From Salinisphaera sp. T31B1 (lineage in GTDB: Bacteria > Pseudomonadota > Gammaproteobacteria > Nevskiales > Salinisphaeraceae), in NCBI RefSeq assembly GCF_040361275.1, contig NZ_APNH01000005.1:62001-126000 (forward strand): a DNA stretch of 64,000 nt, read 5' to 3'. A program made the position numbers and the translations under genes. This document shows positions 43,499 to 52,411 of this stretch, one piece after another. The first letter of the stretch is position 1; the number at the start of each line of letters is the position of its first letter. The notes beneath the pieces were generated by a model that had not been told where the DNA came from, did not search any database, and was given only the letters and a program-made list of their open reading frames with translations.

Positions 43499-43978
43499 AT
43501 GCCGGCAGCTGTGTCCGTGTCCGTTCGTCGTGCGCTTGGTCGAGATCTCGATGCGATCGAGGCACTCGAGCGCGCCTGCTTCACGATCGACGCGCAGAGC
43601 CGCCGCAGTCTCGCATACCTGCTGGGCCGGGCGAATTCGGCGGTGTTTCTGGCCGAAGCCGACTCGGTGGTGCTGGGCGACGTAATCGTGTTGTACCGCC
43701 GGTCGAGCCTTGTCGCACGCGTGTATTCGATTGCCGTGGCGGTGCCGGCCCGCGGCCGCGGGGTAGCCCGTGCCCTGTTGAGCGCTGCCGAGGAAGACGC
43801 CCGTGCGCGCGGTTGTCGTACGATGCATGCCGAGGCGCGCACCGGCAATCTGGCATCGCGCGCGTTGTTTACTACGAACGGCTATGACACCGGCGCACGG
43901 CTGGCGGCTTATTACCCCGACGGCGAGGACGGGATCCGCCTGTTCAAACGCCTGCCGGAACCGATTTCCAACCCCTAA
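43499..43978 (+). CDS. GNAT family N-acetyltransferase (partner of RimK-like ligase)
   Basis: A 159-residue RimI-like GNAT. The acetyl-CoA loop is VPARGRGVARALLSAAEEDARARG (82-105; R-x-x-G-x-A), preceded by VYSIAVA and followed by MHAEARTGNLASRALFTTNGYDTGAR. It lies 15 bp before the RimK-like gene and is surely co-transcribed. In many proteobacteria a related GNAT is fused to a papain-like C39 peptidase beside the same RimK protein; here only the GNAT is present. It may cap or modify the ligase product. Confidence 0.88.
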   Translation: MPAAVSVSVRRALGRDLDAIEALERACFTIDAQSRRSLAYLLGRANSAVFLAEADSVVLGDVIVLYRRSSLVARVYSIAVAVPARGRGVARALLSAAEEDARARGCRTMHAEARTGNLASRALFTTNGYDTGARLAAYYPDGEDGIRLFKRLPEPISNP

Positions 43979-43993
43979 TCGCGGAGTACGGCC

Positions 43994-45475
43994 ATGGCCG
44001 AGCCGATCGTCGTCGTGGAGTCGTTGAAGGACTGGAAGGCCGAGCGTCAGCCGGTGCGCCTGGTCGAGGCCGACGAGTATCTGTCCGACCCGGCGTTCGC
44101 CGAGCGCGGGCTTCACGTGATCAATCTGTGTCGAAGCACCCGATACCAGAGCCTGGGCTACTATTGTTCGCTACTGGCCGAAGCACGGGGCCATCGTGTG
44201 GTGTCGTCCGTGGCCACGCTGCAGGATCTGTCGCGCAAGATACTCTACGGCGGCGAAATTCCGGCGTTGGCGCGTTATCTCGACCGGCTGGAACCCAAGG
44301 TGCGCGCGGCGCTGCCCAAGCATTGCCATATCTTTCTGGGTCAGTGCGAGCATGCCGATCTGGCGCCGCTGGCGCGTCGTCTGTTCGAGCAGTTCGCCGT
44401 GCCATTGCTCGACGTCGAACTGCGCCATCATGAAGGCCGTGTCCGGGTGGCCGGACTGCGGCCGTTGTCGATCCGCGCGCTGGAAGCCAGCGAGGCGGAA
44501 TTTCTTGCCGATGCGGTCGCAGCGCATGTGACCCGAGGCTGGCGGGCGACGCGCAAGCGTCGGGCCTCGCGGTTCGATCTGGCAATGCTGGTCGATCCCG
44601 ATGAAGACCAGCCGCCGTCCAACCGCGGTGCGCTCAAGGCGTTCGTTGCCGCCGGGCGCAAGCTGGGCCTGGAAGTCGAACAGATCGGCAAGCGCGATCT
44701 CGGACGCCTGGCCGAGTTCGATGCACTGTTCATCCGCGAAACGACACGTCTCAATCACCATACCTATGCCTTCTCGCGGCGTGCCGAACAGGAGGGCCTG
44801 GTGGTCATGGACGACCCGACCTCGATCCTGCGCTGCACGAACAAGGTTTATCTGGCCGAATTGCTCACCCGCCATCGGGTGGCTGCCCCACGTGCCTGTA
44901 TCTTCGGCGAGAACGAGGTCGATCGCCTGCCGGAGCTGCTGGGTTTTCCCATGGTCCTCAAGGCCCCGGAGGGCGCTTTTTCCAAGGGCGTGTTCAAGGC
45001 CGAGGATCGGGTCGAACTCAAGCGCATCGCTGCGCGCCTGCTCGACGACTCCGAGCTGGCGCTCGCCCAGGAGTTCATGCCCACGGAGTTCGACTGGCGG
45101 GTCGGCGTACTGGGTGGCAAGGCCTTGTATGTCTGTCAGTACCTGATGGCCGGCGGCCATTGGCAGATCGTGGATTACGCCGCCGAGGGCGGGGCCAGCG
45201 AAGGCGATTCGCGTACGCTGGCCGTCGAGGACGCCCCGGCCCACGTCGTTCGCACGGCGGTGCGGGCCGCCAACCTCATCGGCGACGGCCTCTACGGCGT
45301 GGATCTCAAGCAGACCGTGCACGGGTTAAAGGTCATTGAAATCAACGACAATCCGAGTATCGATGCCGGCATCGAGGACCTGGTCGCCGGCGAGGCTCTC
45401 TACGATGCGATCATGGGCGAGTTTCTGCGCCGGCTGGAGCGACGAACCGAGCCGCGACCGCGACGACGGGCGTAG
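43994..45475 (+). CDS. RimK family ATP-grasp ligase with RLAN N-terminal domain
   Basis: A 493-residue amino acid ligase. Residues 1-200 match the RLAN domain that precedes this RimK clade ([47 protein letters not shown]). The ATP-grasp core occupies about 285-485: [45 protein letters not shown], and the metal-binding [14 protein letters not shown]. It should form an amide or peptide bond with glutamate or a similar amino acid, on a protein tail or a small peptide. The product is not known for this clade. The last 15 residues are Arg-rich. Confidence 0.88.
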   Translation: MAEPIVVVESLKDWKAERQPVRLVEADEYLSDPAFAERGLHVINLCRSTRYQSLGYYCSLLAEARGHRVVSSVATLQDLSRKILYGGEIPALARYLDRLEPKVRAALPKHCHIFLGQCEHADLAPLARRLFEQFAVPLLDVELRHHEGRVRVAGLRPLSIRALEASEAEFLADAVAAHVTRGWRATRKRRASRFDLAMLVDPDEDQPPSNRGALKAFVAAGRKLGLEVEQIGKRDLGRLAEFDALFIRETTRLNHHTYAFSRRAEQEGLVVMDDPTSILRCTNKVYLAELLTRHRVAAPRACIFGENEVDRLPELLGFPMVLKAPEGAFSKGVFKAEDRVELKRIAARLLDDSELALAQEFMPTEFDWRVGVLGGKALYVCQYLMAGGHWQIVDYAAEGGASEGDSRTLAVEDAPAHVVRTAVRAANLIGDGLYGVDLKQTVHGLKVIEINDNPSIDAGIEDLVAGEALYDAIMGEFLRRLERRTEPRPRRRA

Positions 45476-45578
45476 ACGGCGTACCGATTACCTGTCGCAG
45501 GCCTTTTGTTATCATGCCGGACTGATGTTTTGCGGTGGGTCAAGCGATACCGCCGCCAAGAGAAATCAAAGGCGAACT

Positions 45579-47747
45579 ATGACTGACCGTATCGAAAAGT
45601 CCGGCCTGCAGATCGGCAAACCGCTTTATGAGCTGATCGAGAAAGCGCTGCCCGGCACCGGTGTCGAATCGGACGTGTTCTGGCAGGAACTGGCGGATCT
45701 GGTCGCCGAGTTCGGCCCGCACAACGCCCAGCTGCTGGCTCACCGGAAGGAACTGCAGGAGACGCTGGACAAGTGGCACCGCGAGCATCGCGGCGACCAG
45801 TTCAATTTCGAAGAATATCGCAAGCTGCTGACGGAGCTCGACTATCTCGTGCCGGACGTCGACGATTTCAAAGTCTCCACCGACAACGTCGACCCGGAAA
45901 TCGCCACGGTGCCGGGTCCGCAGCTGGTGGTACCGATCACCAACGCGCGGTTTTCGCTCAATGCGGCCAATGCCCGGTGGGGCAGCCTGTACGATGCGCT
46001 CTATGGTGCGGACATCATTCCCGAATCCGACGGCGCGGAGAAGGGCACGCGTTACAACCCCAAGCGCGGCGCCAAGGTCGTAGCCTGGGCGGCCCGCTTT
46101 CTGGACGAGAACTTCCCGCTTGCCGAAGGCAGTCATGCCGATGCGACCGCCTACAAGGTGGATAACGGCACCCTGTCGGTCGATGTCGGCGGCAGCCATA
46201 CTGCGCTCAAGGAGCCCAAGCAGTTCGCCGGCTACCAGGGCGAGGCGAGCGCGCCGAAGGCGGTGCTGCTCGTCCACAATGCGCTGCATGCCGAAATCCA
46301 GATCGATGCGACCGACCCGGTGGGCAAGGACCACGCGGCGGGGGTGAAGGACGTGCTCATGGAAGCCGCCGTCACTGCCATTCAGGATTGCGAAGACTCG
46401 GTCGCGGCGGTCGATGCCGAAGACAAGGCGCTGGTCTACGGCAACTGGCTCGGCCTGATGAAGGGCGATCTGGAAGAGAAAGTCGAGAAGGGCGGCCAGA
46501 CCATCACCCGCAAGCTCAACGATGACCGGGTCTATACCGCGCCCGACGGCTCGGAGCTGTCGCTGCCGGGTCGCAGCCTGATGCTGGTGCGTAACGTCGG
46601 CCATCTGATGACCACGCCCGCCGTGCTGGACGGACAGGGCAACGAGATTCCGGAAGGCATTCTGGACGCGCTGGCTACCGGCACGATCGCACTGCACGAT
46701 CTCAAGCGCAACGGCCCGCATACCAACAGCCGGGCCGGCAGCGTCTATATCGTCAAACCGAAGATGCACGGCCCGGCCGAGGTCAACTTCACGGTCAAGC
46801 TGTTCGAGCATATCGAGAAGGCGATCGGCATGAAGCCGAACACGCTCAAGATGGGCATCATGGACGAGGAACGGCGCACCTCGCTCAATCTCAAGGCCTG
46901 TATCGCCGAAGCGCGTGAGCGCACCATCTTCATCAACACCGGCTTTCTCGACCGTACCGGCGACGAGATGCATACCTCGATGGAAGCCGGTCCAATGCTG
47001 CCCAAGGGCGAGATGAAATCGCAGCCGTGGCTCAAGGCCTATGAAGACAACAATGTCGATACCGGTCTGGCCTGCGGGCTGCGCGGCAAGGCGCAGATCG
47101 GCAAGGGCATGTGGCCGGCGCCCGATAACATGGCGGACATGATGGAGGCCAAGATTGGCCATCCGAAGGCCGGTGCCAATTGCGCCTGGGTGCCGTCGCC
47201 GACGGCCGCGACGCTGCATGCGATCCACTATCATCGCTGCGACGTGCTCGCGCGCCAAGGCGAACTCGAGTCGCGCCGCGAGGACTATATCAACGACCTG
47301 TTGACGATCCCGCTGCTTGATCGCGAGCTCTCCGAAGAGGAAATCTCCAAGGAACTGGATAACAACTGCCAGGGCATCCTCGGTTATGTCGTGCGTTGGG
47401 TCGATCAGGGCGTGGGCTGTTCCAAGGTGCCGGACATCACCGATACCCAGCTCATGGAGGATCGTGCGACATGCCGTATCTCCTCGCAGCACGTCGCCAA
47501 TTGGCTGCACCACGGCGTGGCCAACGAGAACGACGTGCGTGAAACGCTCAAGCGCATGGCCAAGGTGGTCGATCGTCAGAACGAGGACGACCCGAACTAC
47601 ACGCCGATGTCGGCGGATTTCGATGCGTCGATCGCCTTTCAGGCGGCCTCGGATCTGATCTTCAAAGGCCGCGAGCAGCCGTCCGGTTATACCGAACCGG
47701 TCTTGCATGCGCGTCGTCGCCAGCTCAAGGCGGAACGCGCCGGCTGA
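45579..47747 (+). CDS. glcB: Malate synthase G
   Basis: GlcB condenses acetyl-CoA with glyoxylate to malate. The 722-residue length is exactly that of isoform G. Family segments include [90 protein letters not shown] (active-site region with RTS) and [19 protein letters not shown]. The ATG at 45579 has AAAGGCG upstream. No isocitrate lyase or glycolate oxidase is in view. A strong terminator follows. Confidence 0.97.
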   Translation: MTDRIEKSGLQIGKPLYELIEKALPGTGVESDVFWQELADLVAEFGPHNAQLLAHRKELQETLDKWHREHRGDQFNFEEYRKLLTELDYLVPDVDDFKVSTDNVDPEIATVPGPQLVVPITNARFSLNAANARWGSLYDALYGADIIPESDGAEKGTRYNPKRGAKVVAWAARFLDENFPLAEGSHADATAYKVDNGTLSVDVGGSHTALKEPKQFAGYQGEASAPKAVLLVHNALHAEIQIDATDPVGKDHAAGVKDVLMEAAVTAIQDCEDSVAAVDAEDKALVYGNWLGLMKGDLEEKVEKGGQTITRKLNDDRVYTAPDGSELSLPGRSLMLVRNVGHLMTTPAVLDGQGNEIPEGILDALATGTIALHDLKRNGPHTNSRAGSVYIVKPKMHGPAEVNFTVKLFEHIEKAIGMKPNTLKMGIMDEERRTSLNLKACIAEARERTIFINTGFLDRTGDEMHTSMEAGPMLPKGEMKSQPWLKAYEDNNVDTGLACGLRGKAQIGKGMWPAPDNMADMMEAKIGHPKAGANCAWVPSPTAATLHAIHYHRCDVLARQGELESRREDYINDLLTIPLLDRELSEEEISKELDNNCQGILGYVVRWVDQGVGCSKVPDITDTQLMEDRATCRISSQHVANWLHHGVANENDVRETLKRMAKVVDRQNEDDPNYTPMSADFDASIAFQAASDLIFKGREQPSGYTEPVLHARRRQLKAERAG

Positions 47748-47776
47748 GCCGCGTCCAGCAAAGCCTGCGTACACAG

Positions 47777-47801
47777 AGCCCGGCTTCGGCCGGGCTTTTT
47801 C
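47777..47801 (+). terminator. Rho-independent terminator of glcB
   Basis: AGCCCGGC (47777-47784) pairs with GCCGGGCT (47789-47796) around the stable TTCG tetraloop, followed by a run of Ts. It lies 30 bp after the glcB stop. Confidence 0.92.
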
Positions 47802-47981
47802 GTGTCTGGAATTCGGACGCAAGCGCTTGAATCAGAACAATGCATGGTGCAGACAATTGTGATAATCCCTGTGTTTGCCATGTTTTTCGGCTACGCGCTC
47901 CGATAGCCAAAAGTCTCATTGCCGGGCGAGCCCGCTTGAAGCACCCTTGCGGCGATCCGAATTCAACAACAGGGAGGGGTC

Positions 47982-48251
47982 ATGTCCGATCGCCCGAGTG
48001 GTTCCGCCGCCGATTACTGGCGTGCGAACATCCGGTTACTGCTCAAGCTGCTTGTGGTCTGGTTCGTGGTGTCCTACGGCTGCGGCATCCTGCTGGTGGA
48101 TGTGCTCAACAACATCCAGATCGGCGGATATCCCCTGGGCTATTTCTTCGCTCAACAAGGCGCGATCTATGTGTTCCTGTTCCTGATCTTCTTTTACGCC
48201 TGGCGTATGAACAAGCTCGATCGGGAATTCGGCGTCGAAGAAAAGGATTAG
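47982..48251 (+). CDS. DUF4212 small subunit of a sodium:solute symporter
   Basis: An 89-residue membrane protein with two spans (about 22-44 and 52-75). WRANIRLLLKLLVVWFVVSYGCGILLV and LGYFFAQQGAIYVFLFLIFFYAWRMNKLDREFGV are the DUF4212 signature. A strong GGGAGG ribosome site precedes the ATG. DUF4212 proteins are always found just before a sodium:solute symporter of the VC_2705 clade, as here (9 bp), and are thought to be its accessory subunit. Confidence 0.94.
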   Translation: MSDRPSGSAADYWRANIRLLLKLLVVWFVVSYGCGILLVDVLNNIQIGGYPLGYFFAQQGAIYVFLFLIFFYAWRMNKLDREFGVEEKD

Positions 48252-48260
48252 GGGAGCACG

Positions 48261-50033
48261 ATGGACACACAAACCTGGATCTATCTCGCGGTCGGCGGCA
48301 GTTTTCTGCTGTATTTCGTCATCGCGATTCTGGCCCGTGCCGGCAGTACCGAGGAGTTCTATGTTGCCGGCGGCGGCGTCGGACCGATCGCCAACGGCAT
48401 GGCCACCGCGGCCGACTGGATGAGCGCGGCGTCGTTCATCTCCATGGCGGGTCTGATCGCCTTTCTCGGCTATAACGCTTCGCCGTATCTGATGGGCTGG
48501 ACAGGCGGCTTCGTATTGCTCGCCTTGCTGCTAGCGCCTTATCTGCGCAAGTACGGCAGCTTTACGGTTCCGGCGTTCATCGGCGAGCGCTACTACTCCA
48601 ACGTCGCGCGCACCGTGGCCATCATCTGCCTGATCGTGGCGTCGGTGACGTATGTGATCGGCCAGATGAAAGGCGTGGGCGTGGCCTTCGGCCGATTCCT
48701 GGAAGTGGAGTTCGAAACCGGTGTCCTTATCGGGATGGGGGTGGTGTTCGTCTATGCCGTGCTCGGCGGCATGAAAGGCATCACCTATACCCAGATCGCC
48801 CAGTACATCGTACTGATCTTCGCCTTCACGGTGCCGGCTGTGTTCATCTCCATTCAGCTGACCGGCATTCCGTTGCCTCAGATCGGGCTCGGCTCGACCA
48901 TGGCGGACGGCAGCGGGGTGTATCTGCTCGACAAACTCAACACGGTCATCACCGACCTGGGTTTCGACCGTTTCACTGACCCCGAGCATTCCACTGTCAA
49001 TATCTTTCTGCTCACCCTGTCGCTGATGATCGGCACGGCCGGCCTGCCGCACGTGATCATCCGCTTTTTCACCGTGCGCAAGGTCACCGATGCCCGCAAG
49101 TCGGTGGGCTGGGCGCTGGTGTTCATCGCCATTCTCTACACGACCGCGCCGGCGGTCGGTGCCATGGCTCGCCTGAATCTGATGCAGACGGTCCAAACCG
49201 GCCCGATCGGCGAGCAGACGGCCAATCTCGATTACGAACAGCGGCCCCAGTGGTTCAAGACCTGGGAAGGCACCGGCCTGCTGGGCTTCGAGGACAAGAA
49301 CGGCGACGGCCGTATCCAGTACTACAACGACAAGAACCCGGAGTTTCAGGCGACGGCGAACGAGATGGGCTGGCAGGGCAACGAGATGACCACGGTCGAC
49401 CGTGACATCATGGTGCTGGCCAATCCCGAGATCGCTCAGCTGCCCTCCTGGGTGATTGCGTTGGTCGCGGCCGGCGGCGTGGCGGCCGCGTTGTCGACCG
49501 CGGCCGGCCTGTTGCTGGCCATCTCCTCGGCGATCTCGCACGATCTGCTCAAGAGCATGCTGCGGCCCAACATCTCTGAAAAAGGCGAGCTCATGGCCGG
49601 GCGTATCGCCATGGTCGGCGCGATACTGGTGGCCGGCTACCTGGGGATCAACCCGCCGGGGTTCGCCGCCGAAGTGGTGGCATTGGCGTTCGGGCTGGCC
49701 GCTTCGTCGCTGTTCCCGGTGCTGCTGATGGGCATCTTCTCCAAGCGGATGAACCGCGAGGGCGCTATCGCCGGCATGCTGGCCGGTCTGGTTGCCACCG
49801 TGGCTTATATCTTCATCTACAAGGGGATGTTCTTCATTCCCGGGACCAATCTGTTCCCGGATTCGGCCGATGCCTGGCTGTTCGGCATCCAGCCGGAATC
49901 GTTCGGCGCGATCGGGGCCTTGGTCAACTTTGTTGTGGCCTATGCTGTATCGAGGGTGACGGCACCGCCACCGCCCGAAATCGAGCAGATGGTCGAGAAC
50001 ATCCGCGTGCCGGGGGCTCTGCGACAAGCCTGA
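48261..50033 (+). CDS. Sodium:solute symporter family protein (VC_2705/ActP-like clade)
   Basis: A 590-residue SSS-family transporter with about 13 spans. Family motifs are EEFYVAGGGVGPIANGMATAADWMSAASFISMAG near the N-terminus and ALSTAAGLLLAISSAISHDL. The clade has a hydrophilic insert (about 318-385) absent from PutP; here it contains DKNGDGRIQYYN (345-356), an EF-hand-like Ca2+ loop. Substrates for relatives are acetate and other short carboxylates; its position after malate synthase fits acetate uptake. GGGGAG precedes the start, and a terminator follows. Confidence 0.92.
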   Translation: MDTQTWIYLAVGGSFLLYFVIAILARAGSTEEFYVAGGGVGPIANGMATAADWMSAASFISMAGLIAFLGYNASPYLMGWTGGFVLLALLLAPYLRKYGSFTVPAFIGERYYSNVARTVAIICLIVASVTYVIGQMKGVGVAFGRFLEVEFETGVLIGMGVVFVYAVLGGMKGITYTQIAQYIVLIFAFTVPAVFISIQLTGIPLPQIGLGSTMADGSGVYLLDKLNTVITDLGFDRFTDPEHSTVNIFLLTLSLMIGTAGLPHVIIRFFTVRKVTDARKSVGWALVFIAILYTTAPAVGAMARLNLMQTVQTGPIGEQTANLDYEQRPQWFKTWEGTGLLGFEDKNGDGRIQYYNDKNPEFQATANEMGWQGNEMTTVDRDIMVLANPEIAQLPSWVIALVAAGGVAAALSTAAGLLLAISSAISHDLLKSMLRPNISEKGELMAGRIAMVGAILVAGYLGINPPGFAAEVVALAFGLAASSLFPVLLMGIFSKRMNREGAIAGMLAGLVATVAYIFIYKGMFFIPGTNLFPDSADAWLFGIQPESFGAIGALVNFVVAYAVSRVTAPPPPEIEQMVENIRVPGALRQA

Positions 50034-50053
50034 CCGTCGATAACGACGAAACA

Positions 50054-50077
50054 GCCCCGCATCCGCGGGGCTTTTTT
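50054..50077 (+). terminator. Rho-independent terminator of the symporter operon
   Basis: GCCCCGC (50054-50060) pairs with GCGGGGC (50065-50071) across a 4-base loop, followed by six Ts, 20 bp after the symporter stop. Confidence 0.92.
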
Positions 50078-50217
50078 GTGGTTGGAACCTTGTCTGGCGG
50101 TTCGAGACAGGCACGACAAACAAGCGTATGGTCTATCGGAAACCAGATCTTTTCGGTTGTCCACATGGCCGATCCGATCAATAACGCCCGCGGTGCATAG
50201 ATGAGGAGTCGGGCCAC

Positions 50218-51468
50218 ATGGATATGGGCTTTCTCGCGACGGCGACGTTCTGGAAATACGCCTCGATGCCGTTCATCAGCGCGATCATCGGTTATATAAC
50301 CAATGTCGTGGCGATCAAGATGATGTTCCACCCGATCGAGTTCGTCGGCCTCTGGAAGCCGTATCTCGGCTGGCAGGGCATCGTGCCGCGCAAGGCGGCC
50401 AAGATGTCGGCGATCGCCACCGACACGATCACCCAGAATCTGATCGACAGCGAAGAGATCTTCGCCCGGCTGGATCCCGAAGAAGTCGCCGAGCACCTCA
50501 AGGTGCCGCTCAACGAGATGACCGAGGATCTCGTCGACCAGGTCATGCGTACTCACCATCCCGAAGTGTGGTCGCGAACGCCGCAGGCCGCACGCGAGAC
50601 CATCGTCGCGCGCATCCAGTCCACCATTCCACAGGCGATCGCCGACACGGTGCGCGATCTGCGCAAGGATGTGAACCAGGTGTTCGATCTGAAGAACATG
50701 GTGGTCACCAATCTGGTTCATCACAAGGAACTGATGAACCGGATCTTTCTGGAGACCGGCGATAAGGAATTCCGCTTCATTGCGCGCTCCGGTGCATATT
50801 TCGGGTTTCCGCTGGGCCTACTGCAGATGTTCGTGTGGATGTTCTATCAGCCGTTCTGGCTATTGCCCGCGGTGGGGCTGATGGTGGGCTGGTTCACCAA
50901 TTGGGCCGCGCTGAAGATGATCTTCAATCCGAAGGACAAGCATCGGGTCGGCCCGTTCGAGCTACACGGGCTGTTCTTCAAGCGACAGCGCGATGTCGCC
51001 AGCGCCTACGGCGACCTGGTGGCCAACGAAGTGCTCTCGCCGATCAATATCCTGCAACAGGTACTGCGCGGACCGTATTCCGATCGAATCTTCACGATCA
51101 TCGCGCATCGCGTGGGCGAAGCGATCGACGAAAGCGCCGGCCCGATCCGTTCGTTCATGAGCTGGACCGTGGGCGACGTGAACTATATTCGCCTGAAGCA
51201 GACGGCCGTGGAGCGGCTCATCGCACAGACGCCGGACGCCCAGGATCGGCCATCGCCGGCCATGCAGTCGTTTGTCGATTACGCCGACCGGGAGCTGGCC
51301 ATCGAGCAGACGCTGGTCGAGCGCATGCGCCAGCTGCCGCCGCGGGAGTTCGAGGGCATGCTTCGTCCGGCCTTCGAAGAAGACGAATGGATCCTGATCA
51401 CCGTGGGCGCGGCACTGGGTCTGGCCGTGGGCGTGTTTCAGTTCGTCGTCCTGTTCGGCGGCGGCTGA
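50218..51468 (+). CDS. DUF445 family membrane protein
   Basis: A 416-residue protein. An N-terminal span (about 15-35) carries the DUF445 signature FISAIIGYITNVVAIKMMFHPIEFVG, repeated in a second hydrophobic block (about 195-240) as GLMVGWFTNWAALKMIFNPKDKHRVGPFELHGLFFKRQ. This duplicated 'GWxTNxxAxxMxFxP' hairpin is the family hallmark. A final span (about 392-412) closes the protein. The soluble parts are helical. Function is unknown. GAGGAG precedes the start. It lies 48 bp before the DUF4393-like gene. Confidence 0.87.
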   Translation: MDMGFLATATFWKYASMPFISAIIGYITNVVAIKMMFHPIEFVGLWKPYLGWQGIVPRKAAKMSAIATDTITQNLIDSEEIFARLDPEEVAEHLKVPLNEMTEDLVDQVMRTHHPEVWSRTPQAARETIVARIQSTIPQAIADTVRDLRKDVNQVFDLKNMVVTNLVHHKELMNRIFLETGDKEFRFIARSGAYFGFPLGLLQMFVWMFYQPFWLLPAVGLMVGWFTNWAALKMIFNPKDKHRVGPFELHGLFFKRQRDVASAYGDLVANEVLSPINILQQVLRGPYSDRIFTIIAHRVGEAIDESAGPIRSFMSWTVGDVNYIRLKQTAVERLIAQTPDAQDRPSPAMQSFVDYADRELAIEQTLVERMRQLPPREFEGMLRPAFEEDEWILITVGAALGLAVGVFQFVVLFGGG

Positions 51469-51516
51469 TACTCGTCAGCCAGCGACGTGCGTCCGTGTAA
51501 CGACAAGGAAGACTGC

Positions 51517-52290
51517 GTGAACAGATCAAGCGAACACGAGGAACCCACGCCGGATCTCGGCCAACATTTCGATCCCGAGCCACGTGGCCCCCTGCCGCTG
51601 CATGCTTTCCATCAGGCGTTGCTGAAACTGGCGCAGCGGCCGGTGGCCGGCATCGGCCTGAGAGCCCTGCGCCGGGCCGAGAACTGGCTGCTGATCGAGC
51701 TCAATCAACGTCTGGCTCGGGCCGGCGGCGAGCCGCCGGACCCGTTGGGCACCACATCGGACCACCAGACCGATGTGGATCCCAGCGAAATTCTGCAGGC
51801 ACTGCTGCGCGCCTCGCGGGGCACGGATCAGCACGCCATCGAGTTCGATTTCTATGTCCGCGTACTGCGTCAGCTCAACCCGTCCCAGGCCCGTATTCTC
51901 GTGCTCATGGCCGGGGGCCGAGCCTGGCCGATGATTCATGTCTGTGCCGGATCGCTCATCGGCGGCGCGCGCGAGCGTGTATTGTCGTTCGCCTCCAGCG
52001 TCGGTAAGGAGGCGGGCGTGCTTCTGCGCGATCAGGTGCCGCATTTCATTGCCCATATGCACTCGCTCGGTCTACTCACCGTCGGCCCGGAGCGCGATGA
52101 TCTGGAACCGGAATACGAGATCCTCGAAGCCGAGACGCTGGTACGCGACGCTCAGGTGTATATCACCGACGAACTGGGTGCCTATGCCCATATAGAGCGC
52201 AGCACGATACGGCTGTCGGAGTTCGGCATGGCCCTTTGCAATGTCGCCCTGCGCGACGACGAATCCGCACCTGGGCATGATCGGTCATGA
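51517..52290 (+). CDS. Uncharacterised protein resembling DUF4393 (Abi-alpha)
   Basis: A 257-residue soluble protein. DPSEILQALLRASRGTDQHAIEFDFYVRVLRQLNPSQARILVLMAGG (about 92-139) has the layout of the DUF4393 core, in which a helix is followed by 'xLxxLsPxdAriL'. The C-terminus has a winged-helix look (SLGLLTV, DELGAYAHIERSTIRLSEFGMALCNVAL). I start it at the GTG at 51517 because AAGGAAG lies six bases before it; a GTG ten codons upstream is possible. Although DUF4393 is called 'abortive infection', nothing here shows a defence role. It may be co-transcribed with the DUF445 gene. Confidence 0.6.
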   Translation: MNRSSEHEEPTPDLGQHFDPEPRGPLPLHAFHQALLKLAQRPVAGIGLRALRRAENWLLIELNQRLARAGGEPPDPLGTTSDHQTDVDPSEILQALLRASRGTDQHAIEFDFYVRVLRQLNPSQARILVLMAGGRAWPMIHVCAGSLIGGARERVLSFASSVGKEAGVLLRDQVPHFIAHMHSLGLLTVGPERDDLEPEYEILEAETLVRDAQVYITDELGAYAHIERSTIRLSEFGMALCNVALRDDESAPGHDRS

Positions 52291-52411
52291 CGGACCTGAT
52301 CGTGGCCAGGCCGACCGTGTGAGGGCAGGGATCTTTCGAAGTCGATAACATGACATATCGCGGTTGCTTCACTGCCAGGTCGGGAGGCGATGGCAGACCT
52401 GGCCTGAACGG

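Noticed and set aside
45540-47822. 760-codon minus-strand frame opposite glcB
   Set aside because: glcB is full length with family motifs; the antisense translation has no recognisable domain.
50218-52290. A phage-defence pair, because DUF4393 is called Abi-alpha
   Set aside because: The domain match is partial and neither gene has a nuclease, NTPase or toxin motif. Neighbours are housekeeping and signalling genes.
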